A model generated the notes under the pieces. It made no database searches. It saw nothing but the letters and a program-made list of their open reading frames with translations, and was not told the DNA's origin. From assembly GCF_049243985.1 (NCBI RefSeq), contig NC_135371.1:2815501-2879500 (forward strand): 64,000 nucleotides of DNA, given 5' to 3'. The translations under genes were made by a program, and so were the position numbers. The DNA comes from Paroedura picta. Taxonomy: Eukaryota; Chordata; Lepidosauria; Squamata; Gekkonidae. Below are positions 42,870 through 54,266 of the stretch, piece after piece; the first letter of the stretch is position 1; each line of letters starts with the position of its first letter.

Positions 42870-45800
42870 GTGAGGGGGTTTCATGCTGTCCATTCAAGCT
42901 GTGATATTTGACTTTAGCCTAAGTCTTCCCTGCCTGATACGTATTCCTCCAGTGTCCAGAAACTTACCAAGGTTCTCAAAGCAGCTTACAATAGCCTTCC
43001 CTTCCTCTCCCCAGAACAGACACCTTTTAAGGTAGGTGAGGCCAAGACCACTCTGACAGAACAGCTCCAACAAGACTGTGACCAGCCCAAGATCACCCTG
43101 ATAGCTGCATTTGGAGAAGTGGGGAATCAAACGTCAATCACCACATTAGAAGCTGCCACTCTTAACCATTAGATCACGCTGGGTCTACATCCTTCTTCCA
43201 CCGTGGTGGAATACAATACGCCAAGTGAGGTTTAACCAGAGGAGATCTCACTTGGAGGTCTTTAGCATTCTTGCTCTTACCTGTGTCTCTCGCTACTTCT
43301 TCAGATGAGGGGACAATCTATGAAGATGGAAGCAACGTTCTCTGAGGAGGAAAGATCTCCTTGGGAGGAACAGCAGAGGGCGCAGTCCCAGGAGCGTGCC
43401 CAGGAAGCCATCTTGAGTGGTAAGGGGGCCTTGGGCCCAGATTTGGACACCTTGTGAAGCTGTTGGATAGAGGGTTTGGGACAGGAGAAATGGAGCATTC
43501 TTCTGCACACAACACAGAGAGAACTTCTGGGACAAGATCTAGAGGCCACAGGAGGAAGGTTGCCGGTGTAATGTGTTTTGAAAATTCTAGGCATTTACAT
43601 ACAAGTGCTAGAAATTTCTGAGGTTAAACAGGTAGCTGGACCGCTTAGTGTCCGAGGAGAACACAGACATTGTGGGGATTTGAGAAATTTGGTGGGATGA
43701 AGATGGCAAATTATTTTCAAGAAGGGCAACCGTCAAGGAATGCACCTTGGAGCAAAGAATCCTAAGTAGAAACTGAGGTCGATGGGGTCCGAACCAGTGG
43801 TGACAGACTCAGCGTGCAACGAGAAAGTCAATTGTTATGCCAGAAACTCTTTGGAAAGGGATTTAAAACAAATCAGTTGCTAACATGATGCCCCTGCATA
43901 GATCTATGGTGAGGCCACATTTGGGGTTATTATGTGCAGTTCTGATCAGCACACCTCAAAAAAGATCATAGAATTATAGAGTTGGAAGGGACCTCCTGGG
44001 TCATCTAGTCCAACCCCCTGCACTGTGCAGGACACTCACAACCCTCTCACTCATCCACTGTCACCTGCCACCCCCTTGAGCCTTCACAGAATCAGCCTCT
44101 CCGTCAGATGGCTCTCCAGCCTCTGTTTAAACATTTCCAAAGATGGAGAACTCACCACCTCCCGAGGAAGCTTGTTCCACTGAGAAACTGCTCTAGCTGT
44201 CAGGAACTTCTTCTGGATGTTGAGACGGAATTTCTTTTGAATGAATCCCTCTTCAACTGTGGTGCCCCAAACTGAACCCAGGACTCCAAGTGAGGCCGAA
44301 CCAGAGCAGAGTAGAATGGTACCATCACTTCCTGTGATCTGGACATGATACTCCGTACACTATATTATTTTTATGTATTTATTTTTATATCGCCGCTCTT
44401 CCAGTGGACTCGCGGTGGTTTACATAAAAGCAGTAAAAAATTCAATAAAACCCCATAAAACACCCCTTACGAAAAATAGACAAAATAGATGGTGACCTGT
44501 CGCTCAGTACCCTTCTCTAGTACTTACTCCAGTACTCTAGTACTTACTCGGCCTTCTCTAGTACTTACTCGGCCTTCTCTAGTTTACTCAGCGGCGGCGG
44601 CCTCAGCAACCCCCTTGAAAGGTCGATCGATCCCCCCCGGGGGTCGTGACCCTCAGGTTGAGAACTGCTGGGTTAAAAGGACTCAAGGTAGTCCAAAAAA
44701 AGAAAAGTTGACTTGGCACCCCTGGGAATTTTGGAGGTGGGTCGTGATGTCACATTGATGTCATCCCCTGCTGAAAATGTGATGTCAGAGCCTCAGCAGA
44801 CATTCTAGAAACCCCTTAATTTCGGCCTAGAGTTTTCAGAGACGCTAATGTCACGTGTGGGTTTGTGACGGCAACATCTCATGTGACATCATTTCTGCCC
44901 CCTGTCTCCTGGGGGCCTGGGTTCAGAGCCCTGTGAGAGGCTCCATCCAGTGGGAGAAAGGTGTTCCTGGTCCAGATGCTGCCACAGTTTGGAGCTCTGG
45001 CGTTCCCAGGATGAGCTTAAAATGCCACAAGAGTCTGAAATGTGTCTGCAGCATTTATAACTCCCTGGTGCTCATGGGAACCTGGTACTTTTCTTCTAGC
45101 TCTCCCGCTGTAGCCCAAAAACCATTACCCATTTTGTTGAGTGTACACAGGGCAGAGTTTCACAACCATGGGAACAGGAGCGCAAGAAATAGGATTCAAA
45201 CAAAAAGAGTTGGTTTGCATACCTTACTTTTCACAGCCCAAAGGAATCTCAAAGTGGCTTACAATCACTTTCCTTTCCTCTCCCCCGTGAGGTAGGTGGG
45301 TCTGAGAGAGCTCTGACAGGACTGCTTGGTCAAAACAGCCCTATCAGGGCTGTAACAAAACCAAGATCACCCAGTTGGCTGCATGTGGAAGAGGGAATCA
45401 AATATGGCTGCATGTGGAAGAGGGAATCAAATATGGCTGCATGTGGAAGAGGGAATCAAACATAGCTTGCCAGATTAAATGCCACCAATTTTCATCATTA
45501 TATCACACTGGAGTTTAGGCCAACAATCTTTCTTCCAATATTCGCTCCCTCACAGGTAGTAAAGAGACGGTGTCGTGCCATCATCTTTGTGGAGGAGTGG
45601 AAATGGGTGCTGCACCTGCAGTCCAGGTAGGAGAGATGAGCAGGGGGCCACCTGAGTTCCCCCTTTCTTCTCTGGAGGGTTTCTGCTCCTGCAGTAGCTT
45701 CCAAGGTGTCTGACCCCTTCCTCCACCCCTGCCAATCTTTACGTCCTGTACCCTCCCGGAGCGCCCCCTTTCCAGAGAGCAGTCTCACTTGACCTGATCC

Positions 45801-48661
45801 CTGATGAAGAAATCCGCTTTTCCTTTCAGTGTCCCTTTTCCATTGAGGAGGTGGCCGTGTCTTTCACGGAGGCTGAGTGGGCCCTGCTAGATCCGGGCCA
45901 AAGAGCTCTCTACGTGGAAGTCATGCTGGAGAACTGTGGGAGTGTGGCCGCTCTGGGTAAGGATCGTTCTTAGGTGCCCAAGGTGTGAGCTGCTGCATTT
46001 GGGATGATGAATCAAAATATTGAACAGCGGTATGTCATAGTGAGGCTTGGCCCTGCTCTCACACCCACTGGGAGTTGGGATAGCAGTGAAAGCAGCATGT
46101 AGCAGAGTATGATGGAGCAGCCCAATCCACGGGGCTGGTTGGACAACTGTGGCCAGTGTTGTGGCCAGCATGAGAACAGGGTGGGTGTCACGGCTTGAGA
46201 TGGAGACAGATGAAGGCCTTCTGTCACTTTGGTCTTGGGTCACTCTATCTCCTTCTTCTTCTCCTTCACTCTCTTTCCCTCTCCCATTCTCTCTCCCAAA
46301 GAAGGCAGGGCTGTAAGAGGGACTAAAGTGGTGATCAACGAAGGGCTGGAGAGTTCCTCAAGAGCATCTCAACAGAATATTTCCTTCCCCAATGAGCTGG
46401 TTGTGAGTGAGTATTTTTCATTGTGATGTCAAGAGAACAGGCCAAAAATAGGCCTGGAGGATTTCTGGTTGACTAGAATTAAAATTGGTTGGGTAGAATT
46501 AAAAATTTCTCTGAGTACGGCAGTAGGGAGACCTTTGAGAGCCTGAGATCTTGGAACTTCTTCCTGGGGGTGACCTCAGTTGTGGCTCTTTGAGCCCTTT
46601 AGGATCCACAGTAGCCTTACCTCCTAGACATTCCAGGGAAAGGTCAGGTCTTTAGTTAAGAACAACTTTGCCAGATGAGCCAAAGGCCCATCAATCCTTT
46701 CCTATGGTGGACAGTTATATATCTCCAGGCCTCCCCCACACAACTGGCATGCAATCCCAAACCCTTAGAACTGTGGGGTTCATTCACTGACGTCCTGACT
46801 TCTCCTTCCCTCACCTCAAATGTCTTTTTAGAGTCTGAAGACCAGACCCTCTCTCAGCACCCCTGGAAATAACCTCATGGTACAGTCTGAGGACTAGAAA
46901 ACACAATAACTTTCATCTTTCATCATTGAAAGACTTGCATGGGAAAGAACATATGAAGGGCACATTGGGGAGGAATGGTCATAATATAAAAGCAGCTGTA
47001 ATGGAGGGCTGGCCAGGGAGAAGTTGTGACCAGTAGCTCAGGAGACCAAATGCACAACCATTAATCAGGAATCTTGGATTGGTGGTTTGGCTTTATGTGT
47101 GAGTGGTGATTGGACCTTTCTCTCTGTTGCAGCAGGAGATGTCGAGGAGTCGGTTGGGGGACTTCAGGGGTTCTTATTGGAAAAAGACAAGGACCCGGAG
47201 ACTGAATGTAACATCAGTGATCAAGACAGACCACCGAAGGAGGAAGAAAGCCACGCGGAGAAGACAAGGGATAAACCTATTCTTTGCCAAGAAGAATATT
47301 TCTGTGAAGTAATTTCCATGGTGAAGGAAACATACAAATGCTTGGAGTGTGGACTGACCTTCCCTGATGAAACACAATATGATAGCCATTTGCAAAAGCA
47401 CCCAGGAAACCTCCATAAATGCCTGCAGAGTGGAAAGACTTTCCGTCGTGGAGAAAAACCCATTAACCACCAAAGATTCTATATAGGAGAGGAAATAGAA
47501 AGCTGCTCAAAGAGTGTGAGGAGCTTCTCAGATAAAACACACCTTATTCAAAGACAGGTAGTTGATTCTGAGAGGAATTCTGAGCAGTTCTACTCAGAAG
47601 CAAACCCTATTTTATTCAAAGGGTCTTACTCTTGGGAAAGCCTTCTTGGGGTTGCAGCCTCAAGTGTGAATCCATCTGTCTGCACAGAGAGTGGGAAAGG
47701 TTTCTCTGACGGGAAGGAACATAAATGCTTTCTGTGTGGAAAATATTTCAAGTACAGATCTGGGCTCCTTTTGCACCAAAGAACCCACACAGGGGAGAAA
47801 CCTTTTGAATGCTCAGAGTGTGGCAAGAGATTTAGTAGGAACTTCTGTCTTCAGAAGCATCAGAGGATTCACACAGGGGAGAAACCTTTTCAGTGCTTAG
47901 TGTGTGGAAAGAGATTCATGCAGTGTGCCCATCTCCAACAGCATCAGAGAATCCACACAGGGGAAAAACCTTTTGAATGCTCAGAGTGTGGAAAGAAATT
48001 CAGTCAGAGTGGCAGTCTTCAGGAGCATCAAAGAATGCACAAAGGGGAGAAAAACTTTGAATGCTCAGTGTGTGGAAAGAAATTCCATAGGAGTTGCCAT
48101 CTTGTGCATCATCACAGAATCCACACAGGGGAGAAACCTTTTGAATGCTTAGAGTGTGGAAAGAAATTCAGCCAGAGTGGCAGTCTTCAGCTGCATCAAA
48201 GAACCCACACAGGGGAGAAACGTTTTGAATGTTTGGAATGTGGCAAGCGATTCATGTGGAGTGGCCATCTTCAGCAGCATCTAAGAACCCACACACGAGA
48301 GAAACCTTTCGAATGTTCAGAGTGTGGAAAAAAATTCAGTCAGAATAACCATCTTCAACAGCATCAACGAACACACACAGGGGAGAAGCCTTTTCAATGC
48401 TCAGAGTGTGGGAAGAGATTCTGTCAGAATTTTACTCTTCAGCAGCATCAAACAACCCACACAGGGGAGAAACCTTTTGAATGCTCAGAATGTGGAAAGA
48501 AATTTACTTGGAGAGTCACTCTTCATCAGCATGAAAGAATCCACACAGGTGAGAAACCTTTTGAGTGTCCAGTGTGTGGAAAGAGATTCAATCGGAATGA
48601 CCACCTTCAACTGCATCTAAAAACACACAAGAGAGAAACCTTTTGCATGCCTGGAGTGTGA
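42474..48661 (+). CDS. Gene 5: SCAN-KRAB-C2H2 zinc-finger protein, SCAN damaged
   Basis: The model is join(42474..42869, 43305..43419, 45556..45626, 45830..45956, 46302..46406, 47133..48661), 780 residues, all phases consistent and no internal stop. Start [17 protein letters not shown]. Relative to gene 6, SCAN lacks nine residues (ILDLVILEQ) of the second helix. KRAB-A is [17 protein letters not shown] through [10 protein letters not shown]. The finger exon has 12 canonical fingers and two decayed ones near its start. The C-terminus ([10 protein letters not shown]) is read from a frame-shifted finger. Gene 6 is its tandem duplicate, about 11.8 kb downstream, and gene 4 is its head-to-head neighbour. 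Probable KRAB repressor; SCAN dimerisation is probably impaired. Confidence 0.88.
42975..43185 (-). mobile_element. tRNA-derived SINE
   Basis: Reverse-oriented body and head (CTTACAATAGCCTTCCCTTC; GAAGCTGCCACTCTTAACCA). Absent at the matching place in gene 6, which instead has a CR1 fragment. Confidence 0.7.
43965..44335 (-). mobile_element. CR1 LINE 3' end fragment
   Basis: Begins ATAGAATTATAGAGTTGGAA and TCTAGTCCAACCCCCTGC, continuing through CAGATGGCTCTCCAGCCTCT and CTCCAAGTGAGG in minus orientation. Confidence 0.85.
44370..44480 (-). mobile_element. LINE 3' tail, reverse
   Basis: TTATATCGCCGCTCTTCCAG and CGCGGTGGTTTACATAAAAG correspond to the trailer of the L2-type elements seen elsewhere in the window. 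Confidence 0.5.
44511..44594. repeat. Short tandem repeat, about 21 bp unit
   Basis: Four imperfect copies of CCTTCTCTAGTACTTACTCGG. Confidence 0.85.
44600..44673. mobile_element. Probable hAT-type transposon terminus
   Basis: GGGGGTCGTGACCCTCAGGT then TTGAGAACTGCTG matches the common hAT end (CAGTGGTTCTCAACC reversed). No partner terminus was found nearby. Confidence 0.4.
45200..45515 (-). mobile_element. tRNA-derived SINE with internal 29 bp triplication
   Basis: Shared with gene 6 (56440-56675), so it predates the duplication. In this copy a 29 bp unit (TGGCTGCATGTGGAAGAGGG...) occurs three times at 45376-45404, 45405-45433 and 45434-45462; the gene 6 copy has it once. Confidence 0.8.
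45830..45956 (+). CDS. Gene 5 KRAB-A exon
   Basis: 127 bp after TTTCCTTTCAG, ending CTCTGG|GTAAGG. Encodes [30 protein letters not shown] and [11 protein letters not shown]. The usual MLENY is MLENC, shared with gene 6. Confidence 0.9.
47133..48661 (+). CDS. Gene 5 terminal exon: 12 C2H2 fingers
   Basis: The acceptor is CTGTTGCAG. An acidic N-part (GDVEESVGG...) is followed by finger [10 protein letters not shown], two decayed fingers ([20 protein letters not shown]), then [10 protein letters not shown] and ten more regular fingers. It ends with TGA at 48659-48661. Confidence 0.94.
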
Positions 48662-49629
48662 AAAGAGATTCAGAGTTACCATCTTCAAGAACCTCAGAAA
48701 GCAGAATTATCATGTTAGCTCCATAGAATTCACAATAAAGTAATATGTGAGAAACCAGATTTTATTAATGCTACAGTAGCATAAATGTGCTTCTGTTGGG
48801 CAATACTTGTATTTTACATTGAATAAAGCTGATAGAAAAGCAGCAAAATGGGCCCATCAAAATGTGGTTGATAAATGTGGAACAGCTGAGAATCCTACCC
48901 ACAATGTTTAAACCTTGTATGGGAATGGAAGGAGAGCTGTCTTATCCTGTAACTTGATGTCAATGTGATGTTGGAGAACCAAGCTCTTTGCTGACTCCAG
49001 CAGATGTTCAGGATCTAGGCCTAAGTAGGATTTTAAAAAAATTATTTGTGCACTCCAGGCGGGCTCTGAGGTAACTGAGAGAAAAAGAGATTGTCAGATT
49101 TTTGCTCTTCAACAGCATCAAAAATCTATACAGGATTCCTGCTAATGCTTTATATAGCAACCTACGGCCATACACAATAAATTCAACTACAATAAGAGAT
49201 TCTGACTGAATAACAGGTCTAAAACCAGATAAGGGACAGTGTACATTCATGATTTAGGCCAGACTTTCTCAACGTTTTTTGCAAAGCCGTGAGGTTTCTT
49301 GGTTGCCCTGGAAGGGTTTTGCTAGTGGGGCGGGAGTTAATTTTTAATGTGTTTTTTAAACATTCATCAGGTGATATGCCACATATGGGTATGTTTAACC
49401 CCCTCCCCCCCTCCCCAAATGGCCAGTGATGGCCTTGGAGAGATTGGAAAAGGGAAGGGTTCCAGTCATAAAAATCCTTGCTGACTGAGGCTTGTTGTAC
49501 GGGTTAACAACTGGAGCCAAGAGAGGTAGGTACTCTAATTTTAACAACTGCACTAGGGTGTGTGGCAGAGAGCAATGGGGCAGCAGATGCTTGCCCCAGC
49601 CCTGAATCAGTTCCTGACAGAGCGGTTTC
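48662..49629 (+). other. 3' flank of gene 5
   Basis: Possible polyadenylation signals AATAAA at 48734-48739 and 48822-48827. Matches the gene 6 3' flank (60780-61540). No further gene. Confidence 0.55.
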
Positions 49630-49850
49630 TCAGGGGAACAGGCTTCCTCGGGAGGTGGTGGGTTCTCCATCTTTGGAAATGTTTAAACAGAGGCTGGAGA
49701 GCCATCTGACGGAGAGGCTGATTCTGTGAAGGCTCAAGGGGGTGGCAGGTGACAGTGGAGGAGCGAGAGGGTTGGGAGTGTCCTGCATAGTGCAGGGGGT
49801 TGGACTAGATGACCTAAGGGGAAACCTTCCAACTCTATGATTCTGTGTTC
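49630..49850 (+). mobile_element. CR1 LINE 3' end
   Basis: Ends CAGGGGGTTGGACTAGATGA and CTCTATGATTCTGTG. The matching place in the gene 6 copy (about 61545) lacks it, so it inserted after the duplication. Confidence 0.85.
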
Positions 49851-51194
49851 CTGGCCAAGCCGTGGAGGCCACTGAGCCATTTCTGGCATTTGGGGTGGGT
49901 GGGGGACAACGGAACATGATGTCATATCTGGTGGGAGTGCCTGGGCAATGTCACTTCTGGTGAGGTGACTTCCTGGGGCGTGACAGGGAGGTGCGATCTG
50001 GTGACATCACTTCCAGAGTTTCTTAAAGCCTGAAGAATGTTTCAGGAGTTTCTAAGTAGTAAAAAGCTTGAGAAAGGCAGCTTTAGGAAGATTACATTTT
50101 AATCTTAACCTATATTGGTGAACCCAGTACTCAGCCATTCTATATGTTACTTCTTTTCAGTTGTACCAGGTTAGAAGTTAAATGTAGAAAAAAAAAGTAG
50201 TCTTACCTTTTAAGGATGCATTGTCAAGTTTGGACTCCTCAAACTAGCTAAAAAGGATGAAAGCGTTTGGGAAAAAAGCTACTGACCCAGGTATAAAGAC
50301 AACTCAAATACTTCAGAAAATAACTTCAAAGCAAATATTACTGCTTTGAATTTATCTTCTGAAGTATTTGAGTGACATTGAGTGACAAATATGACATTCA
50401 CTCTCAGTATGGAAGGCAGTCTGTCTTTGTAGCCCAGGTAGCATTAATGCCATTAAAATAGCCTAAACTTATTTGTTAATGGACGTTCCCTTTGTAATTA
50501 ACAATAAAGCTTTGAAGGAATTGCATTGTTTACCTAATGAACTTATTTGAAAAACTACAAAGGGAAGGTAACTTGGCTTGGACATCAAGAGGGTGGGTTA
50601 TCCAGACTATTAAATCATATCCCGATGCAGCTATAGAATTTTGGATTATAGTATGGATTAAGATGAAGATAATTGCAGAAAGTGATTTTGCTTATACAGA
50701 CCCAAAGTCATTTTTTCTTCAGAGACTATGGTCTGATTCTTGCTTCTGTGTAAATTTTTGGTTTTTGACATCGTCACAACCGACAGATGGTGACTGTAGG
50801 ATTTTCAGTCCAAGAGACGTTCTGTTCAACCCTGCTATTTTGGGGTGTTCTTCCATCCAACCTAACCAGGGCCAATCCTGCTTAACTTCAGAGATCAGGT
50901 TGACCTGGCCTGTTTCATTCACAAATGGAATGAGGTTTTAGGTTATGAAATAGGGAATATCTGAAAATTAGAGCTATCTTTAGGATCATCGTTTCCCATT
51001 GGTTTGCATTACAATGGAAATTTATGCATCAGTTGTGCATGAAAGCAAAACTGATAGTAAAAATACAGAATCTGTTACTGGTTTTTTTTTCACCTTTATT
51101 TGTACTTTAGATTTTTACCTCACCCTTCCCATCAAAAGATGGGCTCAGGGTAGCTTAGAAGAATTAAAACCATAGTTAAAATAAAAATATAGTG
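49851..51194. other. Duplicated intergenic DNA (copy A)
   Basis: Matches about 61575-63165. No gene. Positions 51098-51185 are a LINE-type tail (CAAAAGATGGGCTCAGGGTA). Confidence 0.5.
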
Positions 51195-51302
51195 CAGGGG
51201 TAGTCAAACTGCGGCCCTCCAGATGTCCATGGACCACAATGCTGGCAGGGGCTTCTGGGAATTGTAGTCCATGGACATCTGGCCGCAGTTTGACTACCCC
51301 TG
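51195..51302. mobile_element. Palindromic hAT-like MITE
   Basis: CAGGGGTAGTCAAACTGCGG ... CAGTTTGACTACCCCTG with a perfect 8 bp duplication ATATAGTG (51187-51194 and 51303-51310). Absent from the duplicate near 63150. Confidence 0.93.
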
Positions 51303-51843
51303 ATATAGTGAGTAACAATAAAAATATTTAAGACCCATTTCCACCCAACCCACAGTCATGCTTCACCCAAGTTCCCCCAATAAGCAGACTCTTGCTTGAA
51401 GAAATCACTTTATTGAAAGGTTAATGAGGCAGTTACATGAATCTCTGCTGGAATTAAAGGTAGTACAAATCCGCCTAGCTATAAGGCTTCTCAGCCCCCC
51501 TCTAAGAACCTTTTGCCACCAAAAGCCCAGGTACTATAACTCACAGTTCCCATGGCAGAAGTTTGCTGAAGCAAAGTGAATAAACAGACTACCTAAGACA
51601 TACCAAGCATGGTCTCTGCTGATCGACACCAGGAGATAACAAGGAGGCTCTTGATGATCCCGGAGGTCCCTTCTAACTCTATGATTCTATGAAAATTGTC
51701 TGAAAACTTGCTCAGGGTTACAAGGTTAAAATAACAGTTTACATACCTCCCCCCCTTGGTAAATCACAGCTATATTATGACTATACATGCAACTCAGGTC
51801 ATGGGGACAGTATGGTAAGAATGGATGACAACATGGCAGCTGA
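51303..51843. other. Duplicated unclassified repeat DNA
   Basis: Positions 51390-51610 match 63215-63345 plus 63640-63760 (CTTTATTGAAAGGTTAA; GACATACCAAGCA). A CR1-like end lies at 51655-51690 (TCCCTTCTAACTCTATGATT). No gene. Confidence 0.45.
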
Positions 51844-51952
51844 CAGGGGTAGCCAAACTGCGGCCCTCCAGATGTCCATGGACTACAACTCCCATGAGTC
51901 ATGGGAACTGTAGTCCATGGACACCTGGAGGGCCGCAGTTTGACTACCCCTG
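51844..51952. mobile_element. Palindromic hAT-like MITE
   Basis: CAGGGGTAGCCAAACTGCGG to CAGTTTGACTACCCCTG with a short centre (CATGAGTCATGG). No clear target duplication. Confidence 0.85.
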
Positions 51953-52040
51953 GTCTAAAAGAGGTGAAACATCTGGATTCATTGGCGTGAGTCGGTCAGG
52001 AAGAGATGACGCTTACCAGAGCCAGTTTCTCCTCCTTGAG

Positions 52041-52107
52041 GCGCTGGCAGGAGCTCATGGGAATTGTAGTCCGACGACCTCTGGAGAGCCACCGTTTGGC
52101 CACCCTG
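52041..52107. mobile_element. Half MITE, diverged
   Basis: Right arm only: GGAGCTCATGGGAATTGTAG to CGTTTGGCCACCCTG. Confidence 0.6.
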
Positions 52108-52174
52108 AATCCGTTAACAGAGAAGACGGTAGACCGCCAACTGCCACCAACTGTCAAAACATGGCCGTTTAGAA

Positions 52175-52223
52175 CAGGGGTAGTCAAACTGCAGCCCTCC
52201 AGATGTCCATGGACTACAATTCT
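52175..52223. mobile_element. Half MITE
   Basis: Left arm only: CAGGGGTAGTCAAACTGCAG to TCCATGGACTACAATTCTCC. Confidence 0.7.
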
Positions 52224-52272
52224 CCTTACATGACAGTGACTATATGAGGTTGATGGAGTTCAGAGGCTAAAC

Positions 52273-52408
52273 CAGGGGTAGTCAAACTGCGGCCCTCCAG
52301 ATGTCCATGGACTACAATTCCCAGGAGCACCTGCCAGCGAACACTGGCAGGGGCTCCTGGGAATTGTAGTCCATGGACATCTGGAGGGCCGCAGTTTGAC
52401 TACCCCTG
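52273..52408. mobile_element. Palindromic hAT-like MITE
   Basis: Long arms with few mismatches around GCCAGCGAACACTGGC. The flanks CTAAAC and GTTTAG extend the palindrome rather than forming a direct duplication. Confidence 0.88.
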
Positions 52409-52698
52409 GTTTAGAATGTTCCCATCATGCATCACTCCAGCCTAAGGAGTGCTCCCATGCAGGCCAGGATATATAAAAGCCAACGGTCCATTGGGACCCT
52501 CCCCTTTGAAAATGTTAAGGTGACTCCCCCTCAAAACCTCTGAGGCGAAGGGGTCATGCCCAGAAATGTCCCCAGAGTGGGTCACTGGGTGGAGCAGGGT
52601 TGTCAGCTCCAGGGCGGGAAACTTTTGGAGATTTGGAGGGGGGAGCCTTAGGAGGAGAGAGACCTTGTGGGGGTCACCCTGCCATGGGGTTTATCCTC

Positions 52699-52824
52699 CA
52701 GGGGTAGTTAAACTGCGGCCCTCCAGATGTCCATGGACTACAATTCCCAGAAGCATTCGCTGGCAGGGGCTCCTGGGAATTGTAGTCCATGGACATCTGG
52801 AGGGCCGCAGTTTGACCACCCCTG
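52699..52824. mobile_element. Palindromic hAT-like MITE
   Basis: CAGGGGTAGTTAAACTGCGG to CAGTTTGACCACCCCTG. No clear target duplication remains. Confidence 0.85.
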
Positions 52825-52965
52825 CAAGCATCCATGTTCGTCATCATCATCATCTGCCTGCCCTGACTCTTCAGACTCGGGGGAACGGATCTCTGTAGTC
52901 CGGAGAGGAGCTGCCATTCCGGGGGGATCTCCAGGTCCCGCCTGGAGGCTGGTTTCCCAAGAGGA

Positions 52966-53066
52966 GGGGGCCAAACGGTGGCTCTGCAGATGCTCAGGGA
53001 CTACAATTCCCATGAGGCCATGCTGACAGAGGCTCACGGTCACCGCAGTCCGCTTGGCCACCCCTG
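52966..53066. mobile_element. Old MITE copy shared with 63861-63960
   Basis: Diverged arms (GGCCAAACGGTGGCTCTGCA; CGCTTGGCCACCCCTG). The same copy sits at 63861-63960, so it predates the duplication. Confidence 0.65.
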
Positions 53067-53280
53067 TTGCCCCCTCCCCGGGAAATGCAGCTTTCCAGGG
53101 CAGCCCTGACGGCCCTTCCTTCCTCCTTCCTTCCTTCCTTCCGTGGGACGCGGCCTGGCGGGAGGCGCCTGGCGGGAGTTGGCTTCCTGCCCGCGAGGCC
53201 TGCGGAGGGGGCGGGGCTCCGGAGTGACGCGGAGGGGGCGTGGCCGGGTCCGCCTTGGCCTCGGGGGGGGGGGCTCCGCG

Positions 53281-53487
53281 GCGCGCAAAGGGTGGCGGCG
53301 GCCACCGAGCTCCGGCCTAGAGGCGCCGGGAGGGCGGGCAGGGGAGGGAGGGAGAATCATAGAATCAGAGAACCATAGAGTTGGAAGGGGCCATACAGGC
53401 CATCTAGTCCAACCCCCTGCTCAACGCAGGGAGGAAGGGAAGGGGGGGGGGCCTGGTCCGGCCAGAGCAGCCCTCGCCTACTCCCGA
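53281..53487 (+). promoter_or_regulatory. Promoter / non-coding exon 1 of gene 6 (CpG-rich)
   Basis: CpG-dense sequence (53140-53340). GCGCGCAAAGGGTGGCGG and GGCCACCGAGCT align to GCGCTTGCAAGGGTTAAG and GGCCACCGAGCT of gene 5, so the box is present but altered. A CR1 end inserts at 53355-53432. A candidate donor ends CTCCCGA|GTAAGT at 53487. Confidence 0.5.
53355..53432 (-). mobile_element. CR1 LINE 3' terminus
   Basis: AATCATAGAATCAGAGAACC, TAGAGTTGGAAGGGGCCATA and CTAGTCCAACCCCCTGC. It lies within the inferred exon 1 of gene 6. Confidence 0.85.
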
Positions 53488-54266
53488 GTAAGTCTGCGCG
53501 GGAGCAGCAATGGGGGGGCTGCAATGGGGGGGGCTGCAGCTTGGGAGGGACCTCAGCGGGAGGCCTGGGGCGGAGGGCTCGTGGCCTGATGGCCCCCCAA
53601 GCACGGCCAGGGTCGCCCCCCCCGCACCCGCTATGGGGAGGGAGGGAAGCCGTGCGTTGGAGCCAGCCCCCCACCCACCCACCCACCCCACGCGAGGGGA
53701 CTAAGCAACAGCAGCCTGGTGAGAGATGTGCAGACCCCGAGGAGGGTGATGCGGACACGGGAAGCTTGTTCTCCTGCCACCCCCAGCCCCAGTTTTTGAG
53801 CTCAGGTCTTCTGCCAGGCGTTTGGTTGAGGCCAGGTGTAACTAACAACACCTGCAGGGGCCCTGCCCCCTCCCTCCCTCCCAGAAACCCATCAGTGCGT
53901 TCTGCCCCTGGACCTGTTTGCACTCTTATAATTGCCATTGTTACAATTATCAGTGCTAATAGTATTACTGTTGTGGTTATCTATATGTTATGGAAAAACT
54001 AAGTTCCTTGTATTGTTTTCTGTGTTTTATGTAAACCGCCCTGAGCCTCTGGCGAGGGCAGTATATAATAAATATAATAAATCAGTTTGGGTCCCGCTAA
54101 GGATGATGCTGGCAAGAAGTGCAAATCCTGGGTGAGTCTTGACCAGGCTGCGTGATGAAGCTCCATTCCCTTTAAGTGTATTTCTGCTTTATTGATATGT
54201 TCCCCTCCATCTTCCTACCAAGGCATCTTTCCAAAGGCAGAGTCAACCCAACAGAGAGGGAAGGAA
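53488..54266 (+). other. Intron 1 of gene 6 (inferred)
   Basis: GC-rich at first, then an L2-type LINE tail at 53930-54085 (GTAAACCGCCCTGAGCCTCT, AATAAATATAATAAAT). No coding exon seen. Confidence 0.45.

Larger units (their letters stand above)
43420..45555 (+). other. Intron 2 of gene 5, with an about 1.1 kb insertion region
   Basis: The sequence up to about 43670 and from about 44780 matches gene 6 intron 2 contiguously at 55980, so the part between was gained here or lost there. It contains the CR1 end, a LINE tail, a short tandem repeat and a hAT-like terminus. Confidence 0.55.
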
